Positions 17,620-26,979 are shown, counted from the first letter of the stretch. The stretch is DNA of 64,000 nt from Bauldia sp. (GCA_028284325.1 JANQRX010000001.1:186001-250000); one strand, 5' to 3'. Notes: generated by a model from the sequence alone, not told the origin. A program made the numbers and translations.

Positions 17620-18900
17620 TCAGCGGCTGGCGAACTGGTCGCGCAGCGTGTTCCAACGCTCCGCGCCGGCGGTCATGACCTCGTCGACGGTGGCCTCACC
17701 GACGATGGCCTGGGCAAGCAGCGGCCGGAAGTAGGCCGACCACACGCCCGTCCACTCCGTCCACATGCCGGCCTTGGCGGTCTCCACCTGGGCGGCAAGG
17801 GTTTCCATGTCGATCCAGTCGTTCCAGGCGGTGATCACGTCCTGATCGGTGAGCAGGGGCAGTTGGCCGAATCCCAGTCCCTTCTCGACCGCCCACCGCT
17901 TGGCGACGCCGTACGGGGCGCCGGCCATGAAGTCGACGAACTTCCAGGCCGCCTCGGCCCGCGCGGGATCTTCCGCGGCCGTCGAGGTCACGGCGTAGAA
18001 CTTCGCAAAGCCGAGGGTCGAGTTGGCGTCCCCGGGCATGCGACCGAGCGCAAAGTCGCCGGCCAGCGGCTGCTCACCGGGATTGTTCATGGCCGCGAGG
18101 ACGTAGTTGTACACGACGGTGAAGGCGTGCTGGCCCGTGTTCATGGTCGTGATGATGTTCGACTCATGGGGCTCGGGCTGGATGAGCCCCTTGGAGAAGG
18201 CGTCCTGTAGCCATTGCAGGTGCTGATAGGCCGCGTTGTCCGGGTCGTCGAAGATCGCCCGCCCCTCGTCGTCGAACAGTTCGCCGCCGCGGCCGTAGGC
18301 CTGGGCGACGAAGGCGTCGAAGAAGTTGGGGAGTTCCTGGTTGTATTCATACACGATCGGGCGATCCATGCCGGCGGCCCGCAGCGCTTCCGACGCCGCC
18401 ATGACCTCGTCCCACGTCGCCGGGAAATCGATCCCGTTCTCGTCCAGCACCTTGGCGTTGTAGATGAACGAGATCGTGTCGGCGTAGTACGGCAATCCGT
18501 AGACTTCGCCGCCATACGTGACGTCGCTCAGCGCGAAGCCGGCAATGTCGCCGGCCAGCGCGTCGACGCTTCCTGCCGGGGCGACCGAACTGAGGGGCGC
18601 GACCCATCCGGCCGCCGCCCATGCCGGCAGCCAGTCCTGACCGCCGTAGATGACATCGGTCTGTGTTCCGCCGCGGAACCGCAGCACCAGGCTGTCCTGG
18701 TAGTCGGGCCACGTGTAGTCGGTCAGGTTGACCTTGATGCCCGGATTCTGCTCCTCGAACTTGGCGATGTTGTCCTGAATCGTGTCGAGCGAGTAGTTCC
18801 AGACAACGAACTCGAGCGTAATGTCCTCGGCCTGCGCGGCAGGCACTGTCATGGCTGCCCCTGCGACGACCGCCGCCGCGGCAAAAATCCTCATGCTCAT
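17620..18900 (-). CDS. ABC transporter substrate-binding protein (sugar type)
   Basis: Periplasmic binding protein of 426 residues, extracellular family 1. The signal peptide is MSMRIFAAAAVVAGAAMTVP, ending AAQA before EDITLEFVVWNYS. The core shows family features such as FEEQNPGIKVNLTDYTW, YGLPYYADTISFIYNAK and WKFVDFMAGAP. ATG at 18900 is preceded by a strong GGGAGGA site. It opens the operon binding protein, MalF, MalG, RidA, ATPase and is divergent from the aldehyde dehydrogenase gene at 19042. The ligand is unknown. Confidence 0.92.
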   Translation of the reverse strand: MSMRIFAAAAVVAGAAMTVPAAQAEDITLEFVVWNYSLDTIQDNIAKFEEQNPGIKVNLTDYTWPDYQDSLVLRFRGGTQTDVIYGGQDWLPAWAAAGWVAPLSSVAPAGSVDALAGDIAGFALSDVTYGGEVYGLPYYADTISFIYNAKVLDENGIDFPATWDEVMAASEALRAAGMDRPIVYEYNQELPNFFDAFVAQAYGRGGELFDDEGRAIFDDPDNAAYQHLQWLQDAFSKGLIQPEPHESNIITTMNTGQHAFTVVYNYVLAAMNNPGEQPLAGDFALGRMPGDANSTLGFAKFYAVTSTAAEDPARAEAAWKFVDFMAGAPYGVAKRWAVEKGLGFGQLPLLTDQDVITAWNDWIDMETLAAQVETAKAGMWTEWTGVWSAYFRPLLAQAIVGEATVDEVMTAGAERWNTLRDQFASR

Positions 18901-18995
18901 CGTTGATCCTCCCTTACGATTAAGATGACCCTCCTGTGGCCCGGCCACGCCTTTCATTGAGACGTTGAACACGGACCACTTGGCGCATACTATGA

Positions 18996-19006
18996 ACCAC
19001 TTTGGT
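18996..19006. promoter_or_regulatory. Candidate operator in the divergent promoter region
   Basis: ACCA-CTT-TGGT is a small inverted repeat midway between the binding-protein start (18900) and the aldehyde dehydrogenase start (19042). A related GACCACTT occurs about 20 bases earlier. The GntR/FCD regulator encoded at 22345 is the natural candidate to bind here. The dyad is short and I did not find it near the regulator gene, so the call is weak. Confidence 0.25.
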
Positions 19007-19041
19007 CTGATTGCAACCTTTTCCGCAAACTGGCGAGCACG

Positions 19042-20493
19042 ATGGAATTCAGAACGGACGGATCGACGAACTTCATAGGCGGCCGATGGCAGTCCTCGGT
19101 ATCGGGCGAAACGCGGCCGGCCGTCAGCCCTATCGACGGTCGCGAGATCGGGACCATGGCCTGGAGCGACCGCGCCACGGCGCAGGCGGCGATTGTCGCC
19201 GCCCGCGAAGCCCAGCCCGCCTGGGCCGCCGTGTCGATCTGGGACCGTGCGCGCATGCTCCGGCGCATCGCCGACGCCGTCCAGGCCAACCGTAGCAAGC
19301 TCGCCGAGCTCCTCACGCTCGAGCAGGGCAAGCCGATGGCCGAGGCGGACTTCGAGGTCGGCAAGGCGTCCGACGGATTCAACCTAGCCGCCGACCTGGT
19401 CAAGTACCTCGAAGGCCGGACCATTCCCACCGAAGACACGACCAAACGGGTGATGACGTTCTACCGGCCGCGCGGCGTTTACGGCGTTATCACGCCCTGG
19501 AACTTTCCGGTGAACATCCCGGTCGAGTACCTGGCGCCGGGGCTGGCCGCCGGCAACGCCCTTGTCTGGACGCCGGCGCCGACGACCGCGCTGGTCGGCG
19601 CCGCCCTGGTCGCCGCGATCGAGACCGCCGACCTGCCGCCGGGGGTTCTCAACTTCGTCACCGGCCACGGCCCGGAGGTCGGGGACGAGATTGTCTCCAA
19701 TCCGGGCACCGATGCGATCGGCTTCACCGGCAGCGCCGCGACCGGCCGCATCATCGCCAGACAAGCCGCCGGCAAGGCGCAACTGATGGAACTCGGAGGG
19801 AACGGCCCGGTCATCGTCCTGCCCGACGCCGATCTCGACAAGGCGACGGCCGCGACCGCCGCGGGGTGTTTCGTCAACGCCGGTCAGGTCTGCTCCTCAT
19901 CCGAACGCGTGCTTGTGCATGCCGATGTCTACGACGAGTTTGCCGAACGCATCACCGAGGCGGCGCGCGACATCGTCCTCGGCGATCCGAGAATCGCCGC
20001 GACGACCATGGGTCCGCTGAACAACCCCGCCGTGGCAGCCAAGGTGGCCGAACACGTCACGGATGCCGTCGACCGGGGCGCCGTCGCGGCGATCGGCGGC
20101 GCGGCGCCGGCCGATAACCCGAGTGGCCTCTACTATCAGCCGACGGTCCTGCGCGAGGTCCCGCGCGACAGCCTCGTCAATCGCGAGGAAACGTTCGGCC
20201 CCGTGGCCCCGCTGATCCGGGTCAAGGACGAGGAGGAGGCGATCGAGGTCGCCCGCGCCAACCGGTACGGGCTCGTGTCGTCGATCTTCACCCGCGATCT
20301 CGACACGGCGTTTCGTTTTGTCGACGCGGTTCCGACCGGCATCGTCAACGTCAACGACACCAGCAACTACTGGGAGCTGCACATCCCGTTCGGCGGCATC
20401 TCGGGCAAGGACAGCGGCGTCGGGCGGATCGGGGGCCGGTACTCGCTTGAAGCCATGTGCGACCTGAAGACCGCCACCTTCACCATAGGCTGA
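19042..20493 (+). CDS. NAD(P)-dependent aldehyde dehydrogenase
   Basis: Aldehyde dehydrogenase of 483 residues oxidising an aldehyde to its acid. Recognised by the cofactor segment GVITPWNFPVNIPVEYLAPGLAAGN (in part), the general-base region LMELGGNGPVIV, and the nucleophile Cys284 in NAGQVCSS. The C-terminal signature SNYWELHIPFGG is shared with the second dehydrogenase at 27217. It is the first gene of an operon with creatininase-like, Gfo/Idh/MocA and GntR genes, and divergent from ABC transporter 2. The exact aldehyde is not determinable; lactaldehyde, glycolaldehyde and succinate-semialdehyde enzymes are relatives. Confidence 0.9.
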   Translation: MEFRTDGSTNFIGGRWQSSVSGETRPAVSPIDGREIGTMAWSDRATAQAAIVAAREAQPAWAAVSIWDRARMLRRIADAVQANRSKLAELLTLEQGKPMAEADFEVGKASDGFNLAADLVKYLEGRTIPTEDTTKRVMTFYRPRGVYGVITPWNFPVNIPVEYLAPGLAAGNALVWTPAPTTALVGAALVAAIETADLPPGVLNFVTGHGPEVGDEIVSNPGTDAIGFTGSAATGRIIARQAAGKAQLMELGGNGPVIVLPDADLDKATAATAAGCFVNAGQVCSSSERVLVHADVYDEFAERITEAARDIVLGDPRIAATTMGPLNNPAVAAKVAEHVTDAVDRGAVAAIGGAAPADNPSGLYYQPTVLREVPRDSLVNREETFGPVAPLIRVKDEEEAIEVARANRYGLVSSIFTRDLDTAFRFVDAVPTGIVNVNDTSNYWELHIPFGGISGKDSGVGRIGGRYSLEAMCDLKTATFTIG

Positions 20494-20497
20494 CGGG

Positions 20498-21265
20498 ATG
20501 CGCTACGAACACCTCAGTTCGCCGGCGATCGCTGCCCTCGACCGCGATGCGACCATCCTGATCGTGTCGCTCGGAGCGGTCGAGCAGCACGGTCCCCATC
20601 TTCCCGTGGGCACCGACTCGATGATCGTTACGGCCCTATGCGAGGCTGCGGCGCGGCAGCGCGGCGATACCGTCGTCCTGCCGCCGCCATGGTACGGCGT
20701 CTCCCCTCACCACATGCGCTTCCCCGGCACGGTGTCGATCGGCGTCGACACCATGCGCGCGCTTGTGGGCGACATCGTCGACAGCGCCGTGACCCACGGC
20801 TTTCGCCGGATCCTTCTCGTCAACGGCCACGGCGGCAACGGCCCCACCCTCGACGTCCTGGCGACGACACTGGGTCACCGGCATCACCCGCGCGTGCGCA
20901 TCGCCGGGCTCACCTACTTCCAGCTTGCCGCCGCGGAAATCGACGCGATCAGGGAGTCCGCACCGGGGGGCGCCGGACATGCCGGCGAGGTCGAGACGTC
21001 GTTGATGCTCCATCTCGCACCCGATCTGGTCGGGATGGAAGACGCCGTGGCGGTCTATCCCGACGCCGGCTCGCCTTACCTGACAACCGATCTGACGGGA
21101 TCTTCACCGATTCGCACCTTTACCGACTTCTCCGACCTCTCGTCGAGCGGCGTTTTCGGCGATCCGAGCCTTGCCGACGCCGGCAAGGGCGAGCGGCTCT
21201 TCACGGCCATCGTCGGATCGCTCGATCGCTTCCTTGACGACTTTGCAGGGTGGCCCCTCACATGA
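20498..21265 (+). CDS. Creatininase-family amidohydrolase
   Basis: Metal-dependent hydrolase of 255 residues. Metal ligands of the creatinine amidohydrolase fold are visible: Glu29 and His31 in AVEQHGPHLPVGTD, Asp40 in the same block, the histidine in LLVNGHGGNGPT, and the glutamate in GHAGEVETSLML. Family members open cyclic amides or hydrolyse N-formyl and related amides. It starts 4 bases after the dehydrogenase stop and overlaps the next gene by ATGA. Together with RidA in the divergent operon it hints at a nitrogen-containing substrate. Confidence 0.88.
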   Translation: MRYEHLSSPAIAALDRDATILIVSLGAVEQHGPHLPVGTDSMIVTALCEAAARQRGDTVVLPPPWYGVSPHHMRFPGTVSIGVDTMRALVGDIVDSAVTHGFRRILLVNGHGGNGPTLDVLATTLGHRHHPRVRIAGLTYFQLAAAEIDAIRESAPGGAGHAGEVETSLMLHLAPDLVGMEDAVAVYPDAGSPYLTTDLTGSSPIRTFTDFSDLSSSGVFGDPSLADAGKGERLFTAIVGSLDRFLDDFAGWPLT

Positions 21266-22278
21266 CGACATCGAATCGACAGCTGCGGGTCGGCGTCGCC
21301 GGACTCGGTTTTTTCGGCGCCCGGCACGCCCGCCTCTACGCCGGGCACCCCGCTGCGAATCTCGTCGCGGTCTGCGACATCGCGGCCGAAGCGCGGAGCC
21401 GCGTCGCCGCCGAGACGGGCGCCGTCGCGGTGGAGAACCTCGATGACATGCTGAACGATCACCAGCTCGACGCCGTGAGCGTCTGCCTGCCCGATCGGCT
21501 GCACGAGCACGCCGCGATCGCCGTTGCCCGTGCCGGCAAGGCGCTGCTGCTCGAAAAGCCGCTGGCCCATGACGCGGCAACCGCGACCCGCATCGTCGAG
21601 GCCGTCGAGGCCGCCGGCACGCGCCTGATGATCGGGCACATTCTGCGGTTCGATCCGCGCTATGTGAGCGTATTTGACGCCGCGGACCCGGCAAAGATCG
21701 GCGACGTCGTCCATTTGCGGGCCGAGCGATCGGGCATTCGCGCCACCGCCGCCCGGCTCGGTGCGGACAGTTCGATCCTGTTCTACATGGGCGTTCACGA
21801 CGTCGACGCCATGCAGTGGATCGCACGCTCGCTGATCGGGCGCGTCTATGCGCAGAAGCGGGAGATCCTCGGCAACGGCAACGAAGATTCGCTCTTCGCA
21901 GTGGTGAACTTCGACAACGGCGCCATCGGCGCGATCAGCTACAGCTGGGCGTGGCCGGACGCCTTCATGAACGGCTATCGCGCCACCCTTGAGGTCGTCG
22001 GCACCCGGGCGGCCGCGTTCATGGACTGCTCCGATCAGGGCTTCTATGCCGTGACCGGGGACAGTATCGGCGGCGGAGACACACATCTGTGGCCGGAGAT
22101 CAACGGGCGCATTGTCGGTGATCTCGCCGACGAGATTGACCATTTCGTTCAGGCAACCTTAAGTGGCGCCCCCTATGTGCAGCCGTACCGCGACGCGCTC
22201 GATGCCATCCCGGTTCTCGACGCACTTGCCCGGTCGGCCGCGACCGGCATGCCTGCCGACGTGAACCGCGACATATGA
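21262..22278 (+). CDS. Gfo/Idh/MocA-family oxidoreductase
   Basis: NAD(P)-dependent sugar or cyclitol dehydrogenase, 338 residues. The N-terminal Rossmann fold has VGVAGLGFFGARHA, and the family EKP motif appears as LLLEKPLAHDA. A C-terminal alpha/beta substrate domain contains MGVHDVDAMQWI. The start at 21262 is set by the ATGA overlap with the preceding stop. Such enzymes typically oxidise or reduce hydroxyls of inositol- or sugar-like compounds, fitting an ABC sugar importer locus. Confidence 0.9.
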   Translation: MTTSNRQLRVGVAGLGFFGARHARLYAGHPAANLVAVCDIAAEARSRVAAETGAVAVENLDDMLNDHQLDAVSVCLPDRLHEHAAIAVARAGKALLLEKPLAHDAATATRIVEAVEAAGTRLMIGHILRFDPRYVSVFDAADPAKIGDVVHLRAERSGIRATAARLGADSSILFYMGVHDVDAMQWIARSLIGRVYAQKREILGNGNEDSLFAVVNFDNGAIGAISYSWAWPDAFMNGYRATLEVVGTRAAAFMDCSDQGFYAVTGDSIGGGDTHLWPEINGRIVGDLADEIDHFVQATLSGAPYVQPYRDALDAIPVLDALARSAATGMPADVNRDI

Positions 22279-22344
22279 CGGCGAACGGAAATCGTTGACA
22301 GGGATCGCGAAGGTCATCTAGCTCCGCCCGAACATGAGGTGCCC

Positions 22345-23082
22345 ATGAGTTCCGTCGAAACGCCTGCCGGTATCGTTGACATCACCAGCAATGAGCGGGC
22401 CACGCCGTCCCTGGTCTACCGCGCTCTCCTCCGGAGCGTCCGCAGCGGCGCGCTGGTCCCCGGCGGCAAGATCCCCAATGAACGCGATCTCGCCAACCAG
22501 CTGAACGCGAGCCGCTCGGCGGTGCGTGCGGCGTTGGCGACAATGGAGCGCCAGGGCCTTGTGCGCCGCCAGGTCGGCAGCGGCACATTCCTCACCGACG
22601 ACGCGCTCTCCGTCTTTGACAAGATGGATCAGACGACGGTCGACGCGCACGAGCAGGTGCCGTCGTTCGTGGAGATCGCCGAAGGGCGGCTGCTGTTCGA
22701 GCCGGCGATGATGAGCATCGTCGTCAGCCGCGCCGAGCAGTCGGACATCGACGAAATGTACCGCATCCTCGATGGCCTCCTCCAGGCGCCCACATGGCAC
22801 GATTTCAAGGAGTGCATCTACGCCTTCCATCGCTGCATCTACGCCGCGACCAAGAACCGGTTCCTGCTGCAGATCATGGACGACATCGTCAAGGATCGGC
22901 GGGCGGTGGCCTTCGATGGCCGGGGTATCGAGAAGCAAGCGCCCGAGGCCGTGCGGCGGCAGGCCCACAACGACCTGATCGCCGTCGCCGACGCTGTCGC
23001 GAAACGGGACGCCAAACTGGCGGAGGAACTCACCTCCGACTACCTGATGCGGACCCTGGCCACCATCAACATCTGGCACTAG
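22345..23082 (+). CDS. GntR-family regulator, FadR/FCD subfamily
   Basis: Transcriptional regulator of 245 residues. The N-terminal winged helix includes IPNERDLANQLNASRSAVRAALATMERQGLVRR and GSGTFL. A helical FCD ligand domain follows (VEIAEGRLLFEPAMMSI, FHRCIYAATKNRFLLQI). ATG at 22345 has GAGGT just upstream. It closes the dehydrogenase operon and is the likely regulator of ABC transporter 2 and the divergent catabolic genes. Confidence 0.88.
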   Translation: MSSVETPAGIVDITSNERATPSLVYRALLRSVRSGALVPGGKIPNERDLANQLNASRSAVRAALATMERQGLVRRQVGSGTFLTDDALSVFDKMDQTTVDAHEQVPSFVEIAEGRLLFEPAMMSIVVSRAEQSDIDEMYRILDGLLQAPTWHDFKECIYAFHRCIYAATKNRFLLQIMDDIVKDRRAVAFDGRGIEKQAPEAVRRQAHNDLIAVADAVAKRDAKLAEELTSDYLMRTLATINIWH

Positions 23083-23148
23083 CGGCAGGCTGCGTCTCCT
23101 CGACCGAGGAGACCAACCTGGTGGTGCCGTTGCAGACGGGCGGCGCGC

Positions 23149-23793
23149 TCACCTGTCCGTCGCGCGCAGATAACCCAGGATGAGCTCCTGGATATGCTCC
23201 TTGCGGCCGACGATCGACGCGTCCGTCACCAGGTCCCGGCCGAAGACGACGCCGAGGCTGTGCCGGTTGGACAGCGGGAAATAGCCGAGCGCGACGATCG
23301 AGATGTACAGCTCGGTGATGTCGACATCGTCGCGGAACAGGCCCATGGCGACGCCGCGATCCACCAGTTCGCCGAGCCGCGAGACCAGCGGCTTGAACAT
23401 CTCCCGGATCAGGTCGGATTTCTTGACGTGCTGGCCGCGCATGATGTTCTCGGAGTTCACCAGCACGATGAACTCCGGATGGGCGACGAAGTAGTCGAAG
23501 GTGTGGCTGATCAGGCGCCGGATGCCTTCCTCCGGTTCCACATCCTCCAGGATCAGCTCGTCGTTCTCCTCCCGCAACTGGCCGTAGAGGTCCTCCAGCA
23601 CGGCCAGGAAGAGTTCGTCCTTCGACCCGAAGTAATGATAGATGAGCCCCTTGCTGAGCCTCGATCGCGCCGCGATGCGGTCGACGCGCGCGGCCTCGTA
23701 GCCCACCTTCGAGAATTCGCTCAAGGCGGCGCGACGGATGATCCGGGTCGTGCGTTCCGGGTTGCGTTTAGCGGTTTGCGTACCAGCAGGCAT
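23149..23793 (-). CDS. TetR-family transcriptional regulator
   Basis: Repressor of 214 residues with a typical helix-turn-helix (IIRRAALSEFSKVGYEAARVDRIAARS, SKGLIYHYFGSKDELF). The C-terminal part resembles TetR_C domains of the NicS/RutR-like group (FDYFVAHPEFIVLVNSENI). It is the last gene of ABC transporter operon 3. An 8-base palindrome GACTAGTC 31 bases before its start recurs inside the larger palindrome at the divergent promoter (27080-27091), pointing to autoregulation and control of both arms of the locus. Confidence 0.9.
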   Translation of the reverse strand: MPAGTQTAKRNPERTTRIIRRAALSEFSKVGYEAARVDRIAARSRLSKGLIYHYFGSKDELFLAVLEDLYGQLREENDELILEDVEPEEGIRRLISHTFDYFVAHPEFIVLVNSENIMRGQHVKKSDLIREMFKPLVSRLGELVDRGVAMGLFRDDVDITELYISIVALGYFPLSNRHSLGVVFGRDLVTDASIVGRKEHIQELILGYLRATDR

Positions 23794-23823
23794 CGTCAGC
23801 CAATCTGCGACAAGTCCCGGCGA

Positions 23824-23831
23824 GACTAGTC
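23824..23831. promoter_or_regulatory. GACTAGTC palindrome upstream of the TetR gene
   Basis: This perfect 8-base palindrome equals the centre of the 12-base palindrome at 27080-27091. It lies in the 70-base gap between the permease stop and the TetR start. It is a candidate second operator for the same TetR protein. The flanks are not strictly symmetrical, so affinity may be lower. Confidence 0.45.
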
Positions 23832-23863
23832 GATTCGGTTCGTGTGCATGTCAAATACATGGA

Positions 23864-24694
23864 CTACTTCACGCCGCCGAGCGCCAGGCCGCGCAGCAGG
23901 TAGTTCTGGATGGCGGCGAAGATGATGGCGACCGGCACCGTGGCGATCAGCGTCGCCGCCATGATGATGTTCCATTCGGTTTCGTAGAGCGTGCCGGTCA
24001 GGAAGGCGATCTTCACCGGTGCCGTCTGCATGGCGCCCTGCCGCAGCATCGTCAGCGACATGGCGAACTCGTTCCAGGAGTTCACGAAGGTGAACAGGGC
24101 GGTCACGGCGATGCCCGGCACGCACAGCGGCAGGAAGATGCGGATGAAGGCATGGACGTGGCTGGCGCCGTCGAGCCACGCCGCCTCCTCCAGATCGCGC
24201 GGTATGGTGTCGAAGTAGCTCTGCAGCATCCACACCGCGAAGGCCATGTAGAAGGCGCTGTGGGCGATGATGAGCGCGTGCAGGTCGTTGATCATGCCGA
24301 GCGCGGCGAACAGCCGGAACAGGCCGACGATCAGGACGATCGGCGAGATCATCTGGGTGATCAGCAGATAGGTGCGGAAGATGTTCTTGCCCGGCATGCG
24401 CAGGCGCGACAGGGCGTAGGCGGCGGGGATGGCGACGGCGATCGACAGGAGCGTCGCGCCCACGCTGATGTAGATGGAGTTGAACAGCGCACGCCCGAAA
24501 CCGCGCTCGGTGAACAGCTCGATGAAGTTGTTGAGGTAGAGGCTGCTCGGCCACCACGTGGCCTGGAACGTGAAGATCTCGTCCTTCTGCTTCAGCGCCA
24601 CCGACAGCATCGTAGCGTAGGGGAACAGCACCACGATCAGGAAGGGCGACAGGCCCAGCCAGCAGTACAGGCTCTTGCGCCGTTTACTGTGCAT
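23864..24694 (-). CDS. ABC transporter permease, MalG-type (CUT1)
   Basis: Inner-membrane permease, 276 residues, six hydrophobic segments. The canonical EAA loop reads LEEAAWLDGASH followed by RIFLPLCVP. The start at 24694 overlaps the end of the MalF-type gene by 11 bases. It is third in the order binding protein, MalF, MalG, TetR. No ATPase gene occurs in this operon; the MalK-type protein at 14251 is a candidate partner. Confidence 0.9.
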   Translation of the reverse strand: MHSKRRKSLYCWLGLSPFLIVVLFPYATMLSVALKQKDEIFTFQATWWPSSLYLNNFIELFTERGFGRALFNSIYISVGATLLSIAVAIPAAYALSRLRMPGKNIFRTYLLITQMISPIVLIVGLFRLFAALGMINDLHALIIAHSAFYMAFAVWMLQSYFDTIPRDLEEAAWLDGASHVHAFIRIFLPLCVPGIAVTALFTFVNSWNEFAMSLTMLRQGAMQTAPVKIAFLTGTLYETEWNIIMAATLIATVPVAIIFAAIQNYLLRGLALGGVK

Positions 24695-25610
24695 GGGACG
24701 AGCGTCCGGAGCGCGTCATGTGCAGGTAGAGGATGGAGAAGCCGAGGAGCATGGCGAACATCATCACCGAGCCGGCGGCGGCGACGTCCATCTTCCCGAA
24801 GGCGAAGGCCTGCTTGTAGACGTAGGTGATCAGGATGTCGGTGCCGTTGGCCGGCCCGCCATTGGTCATGATCCAGATGATCGGGAACGAGTTGAAGACG
24901 TAGATCACGTTGAGCACGACGGCGATCTGCAGGAACGGGCTGAGCAGCGGCAGCGTGATGTACCGGAAACGCTGGAACGGCCTGGCGCCGTCGATGGCCG
25001 CGGCCTCGTAGAGCTCGTCGGAAATCGAGGTGAGGCCGCCGATGATGATCGTGACCGTGAACGGGACCGAGACCAGGATGCCCACCAGGATCACGATCGC
25101 GAACGCGCTGGTGCCGTCGGCGAGCCACGGGTGGTTCTTGAACGGCAGGCCCAGCGAGGTGAGCGCCAGGTTGAGCGTCCCGAAGTCGCCGTTGACGACG
25201 AAGCGCCAGACGAGCGCGGTCATGGCGAGCGAGACGGCCCAGGGTAGGAGCACGATGGTCCGCGCGATCGCCCGCCCGTGGAAATCCTCGTTCAGGATCA
25301 CCGCGATGGGCACGGCGACCAGCACGGCCCCGCCGACCACCGTGACGGTCCAGATCAGCGTCTGCCACGTGCTTTGGATGAAGATCGGATCGGCGAAGGC
25401 GGTCAGGAAGTTGTCGAGGCCCGCAAAGCCGCGGATCTTGCCGAACCGGTTGACGTCGGAGATCGACATGCGGATGACGTCGAAGATCGGGTAGCCGATC
25501 ACGAACGCCGACAGGAAGAAGCTCGGGGCGGCAAGCAGCAGGCCCGTGAGCGCCGCGCTTCGCCGCCACAGGCGGGTGCGTGGGCGTAGGCCGGTCGTGA
25601 CTGCGGTCAT
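24684..25610 (-). CDS. ABC transporter permease, MalF-type (CUT1)
   Basis: Inner-membrane permease, 308 residues, with EAA loop ELYEAAAIDGARP followed by RYITLPLLSP. I chose the ATG at 25610 (MTAVTTGLRPR). A GTG start at 25673 would add 21 residues of non-family sequence and would place the start within the strong hairpin at 25663-25705. It pairs with the MalG-type protein encoded immediately downstream. Confidence 0.88.
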   Translation of the reverse strand: MTAVTTGLRPRTRLWRRSAALTGLLLAAPSFFLSAFVIGYPIFDVIRMSISDVNRFGKIRGFAGLDNFLTAFADPIFIQSTWQTLIWTVTVVGGAVLVAVPIAVILNEDFHGRAIARTIVLLPWAVSLAMTALVWRFVVNGDFGTLNLALTSLGLPFKNHPWLADGTSAFAIVILVGILVSVPFTVTIIIGGLTSISDELYEAAAIDGARPFQRFRYITLPLLSPFLQIAVVLNVIYVFNSFPIIWIMTNGGPANGTDILITYVYKQAFAFGKMDVAAAGSVMMFAMLLGFSILYLHMTRSGRSSHAQ

Positions 25611-25662
25611 AGCGGTTCCGGGCTCGGGCGAATTGAGACCCCGGGGGCCATTCCTAACGAAT

Positions 25663-25705
25663 GCGGCAGTCACGCGAAACCTGGCGGGAGGCGCGTGACT
25701 GCCGC
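25663..25705 (-). promoter_or_regulatory. Strong stem-loop between binding-protein and permease genes
   Basis: GCGGCAGTCACGCG (25663-25676) is perfectly complementary over 14 bases to 25692-25705, with a 15-base loop. It begins about 20 bases after the binding-protein stop codon. There is no following T-run on the minus strand. It is expected to stabilise the binding-protein message or partially attenuate transcription, which would produce more binding protein than permease. Confidence 0.75.
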
Positions 25706-25725
25706 GGCTTGGGAGGACTGCCGGC

Positions 25726-26979
25726 TTATTCAGCCAGCAGTGCGTTCATCTTGTCGGCCGCCGAGGCGAGCGCTTCGCGCGGCGGGGTGTCGCCCGAATA
25801 GGCGGCGGCGAGCGCCGACTTCAGGCTCTCCGCCATCTCCTCCCATGCCGGGACGAGGGGGGCGAACTTGGCGACCGGCGACATGTCGAGAAAAACCGCC
25901 ATGCGCGGATCGTCGGTGAAGAACGGCTCGTTGGCCATGGAGTTCAGCACCGGGACGAAACCCTCGATCTTGCCGAACTCGAGGCGGTTCTCGTCGTTGA
26001 AGATGAACTCCAGGAACTTCATCGCCGATTCCTTGACCTCCGAACTTTCGAGGATGGAGATCGTGTCGGTGACGCCGTAGGTGCCGCGGGTGGTCGACAC
26101 CGGAATCTCGGCGATGCCGTAGTCCATGTCGGGCGCCTCGCCGGCGAGTTGGGCGTTGAGCCACGGCCCGGACAGGACCATGCCGAGCTTGCCGGCCGAG
26201 AAGAGGTTCTGCAGGTCTTCACGGTTGGAGCCCAGGACGCCCGGTTGCGTGACGCCGGCCTCGATCAGGCCGAGATAGGTCTCGGTCGCCGCGACCGCCT
26301 CGTCCGAGGCGAAGCCGCTCTTGCCGTCCGGCCCCATGATGTCGCCGCCATGGGTCCACAGGGTGTAGAACCAGTAGCCCTCGGTATCGAGCCCGGTGCC
26401 CTGCACGCCGATGCCGTGGATGTCGTCGCTGAGCGCGGCCACCTTGCCCGCTGCCTCGAGCGCGTCGTCCCAGGTCGCCGGCGGTCCGTCGACACCGGCC
26501 TGCGCGAACAGTTCCTTGTTGTAGAACAGCCCGCGCGCGGAGGCCGCGATCGGCAGGCCCCATGTCTGGCCGTCGACCCTCTGCAGGTCGAGGAAGGTCG
26601 GGACGAACGACGCCGCGAACTCCGGCGACATCAGCTCGTCGATGGCCGCCAGCACGCCCTCCTGGGCAAAGCCGGCCATCCAGCGGGTCGCCATGTGCGA
26701 GATGTCGGGCGCCGTGCCGGCCGAGATGTCGGTGATGAGCTGTTGCTGCATCTCCGGCCACGGCAGGTGCTCGACGACCACTTCGATGTCGTCGTGCATG
26801 GCGTTGAATTCTTCCGCCAGTCCCTGGAAGAACGGGCCGGTCTTGGTGCTGTATTCGGCAAATCGCACGCGAACCGTGTCCTTGGCGGCGGCGACGCCGA
26901 CAAACCCCACGGTCAGCGCGACGGCGGCAACCATCGTCGCCGTAAGCGGGCGCAAGCCCTTGACGGTGTCAGAGAACAT
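25726..26979 (-). CDS. ABC transporter substrate-binding protein (sugar type)
   Basis: Periplasmic binding protein of 417 residues. The signal peptide has the hydrophobic core ATMVAAVALTVGFVGVAAA before KDTVRVRFAEYS. Family landmarks are FFQGLAEEFNAMHDDIEVVVEHLPW, SARGLFYNKELFAQAGVDGPP and LSGPWLNAQLAGE. ATG at 26979 is preceded by GGGAGG at 11 bases. It is the first gene of operon 3 and divergent from the second aldehyde dehydrogenase. It is only distantly similar to the other two binding proteins here, so a different ligand is likely. Confidence 0.91.
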   Translation of the reverse strand: MFSDTVKGLRPLTATMVAAVALTVGFVGVAAAKDTVRVRFAEYSTKTGPFFQGLAEEFNAMHDDIEVVVEHLPWPEMQQQLITDISAGTAPDISHMATRWMAGFAQEGVLAAIDELMSPEFAASFVPTFLDLQRVDGQTWGLPIAASARGLFYNKELFAQAGVDGPPATWDDALEAAGKVAALSDDIHGIGVQGTGLDTEGYWFYTLWTHGGDIMGPDGKSGFASDEAVAATETYLGLIEAGVTQPGVLGSNREDLQNLFSAGKLGMVLSGPWLNAQLAGEAPDMDYGIAEIPVSTTRGTYGVTDTISILESSEVKESAMKFLEFIFNDENRLEFGKIEGFVPVLNSMANEPFFTDDPRMAVFLDMSPVAKFAPLVPAWEEMAESLKSALAAAYSGDTPPREALASAADKMNALLAE

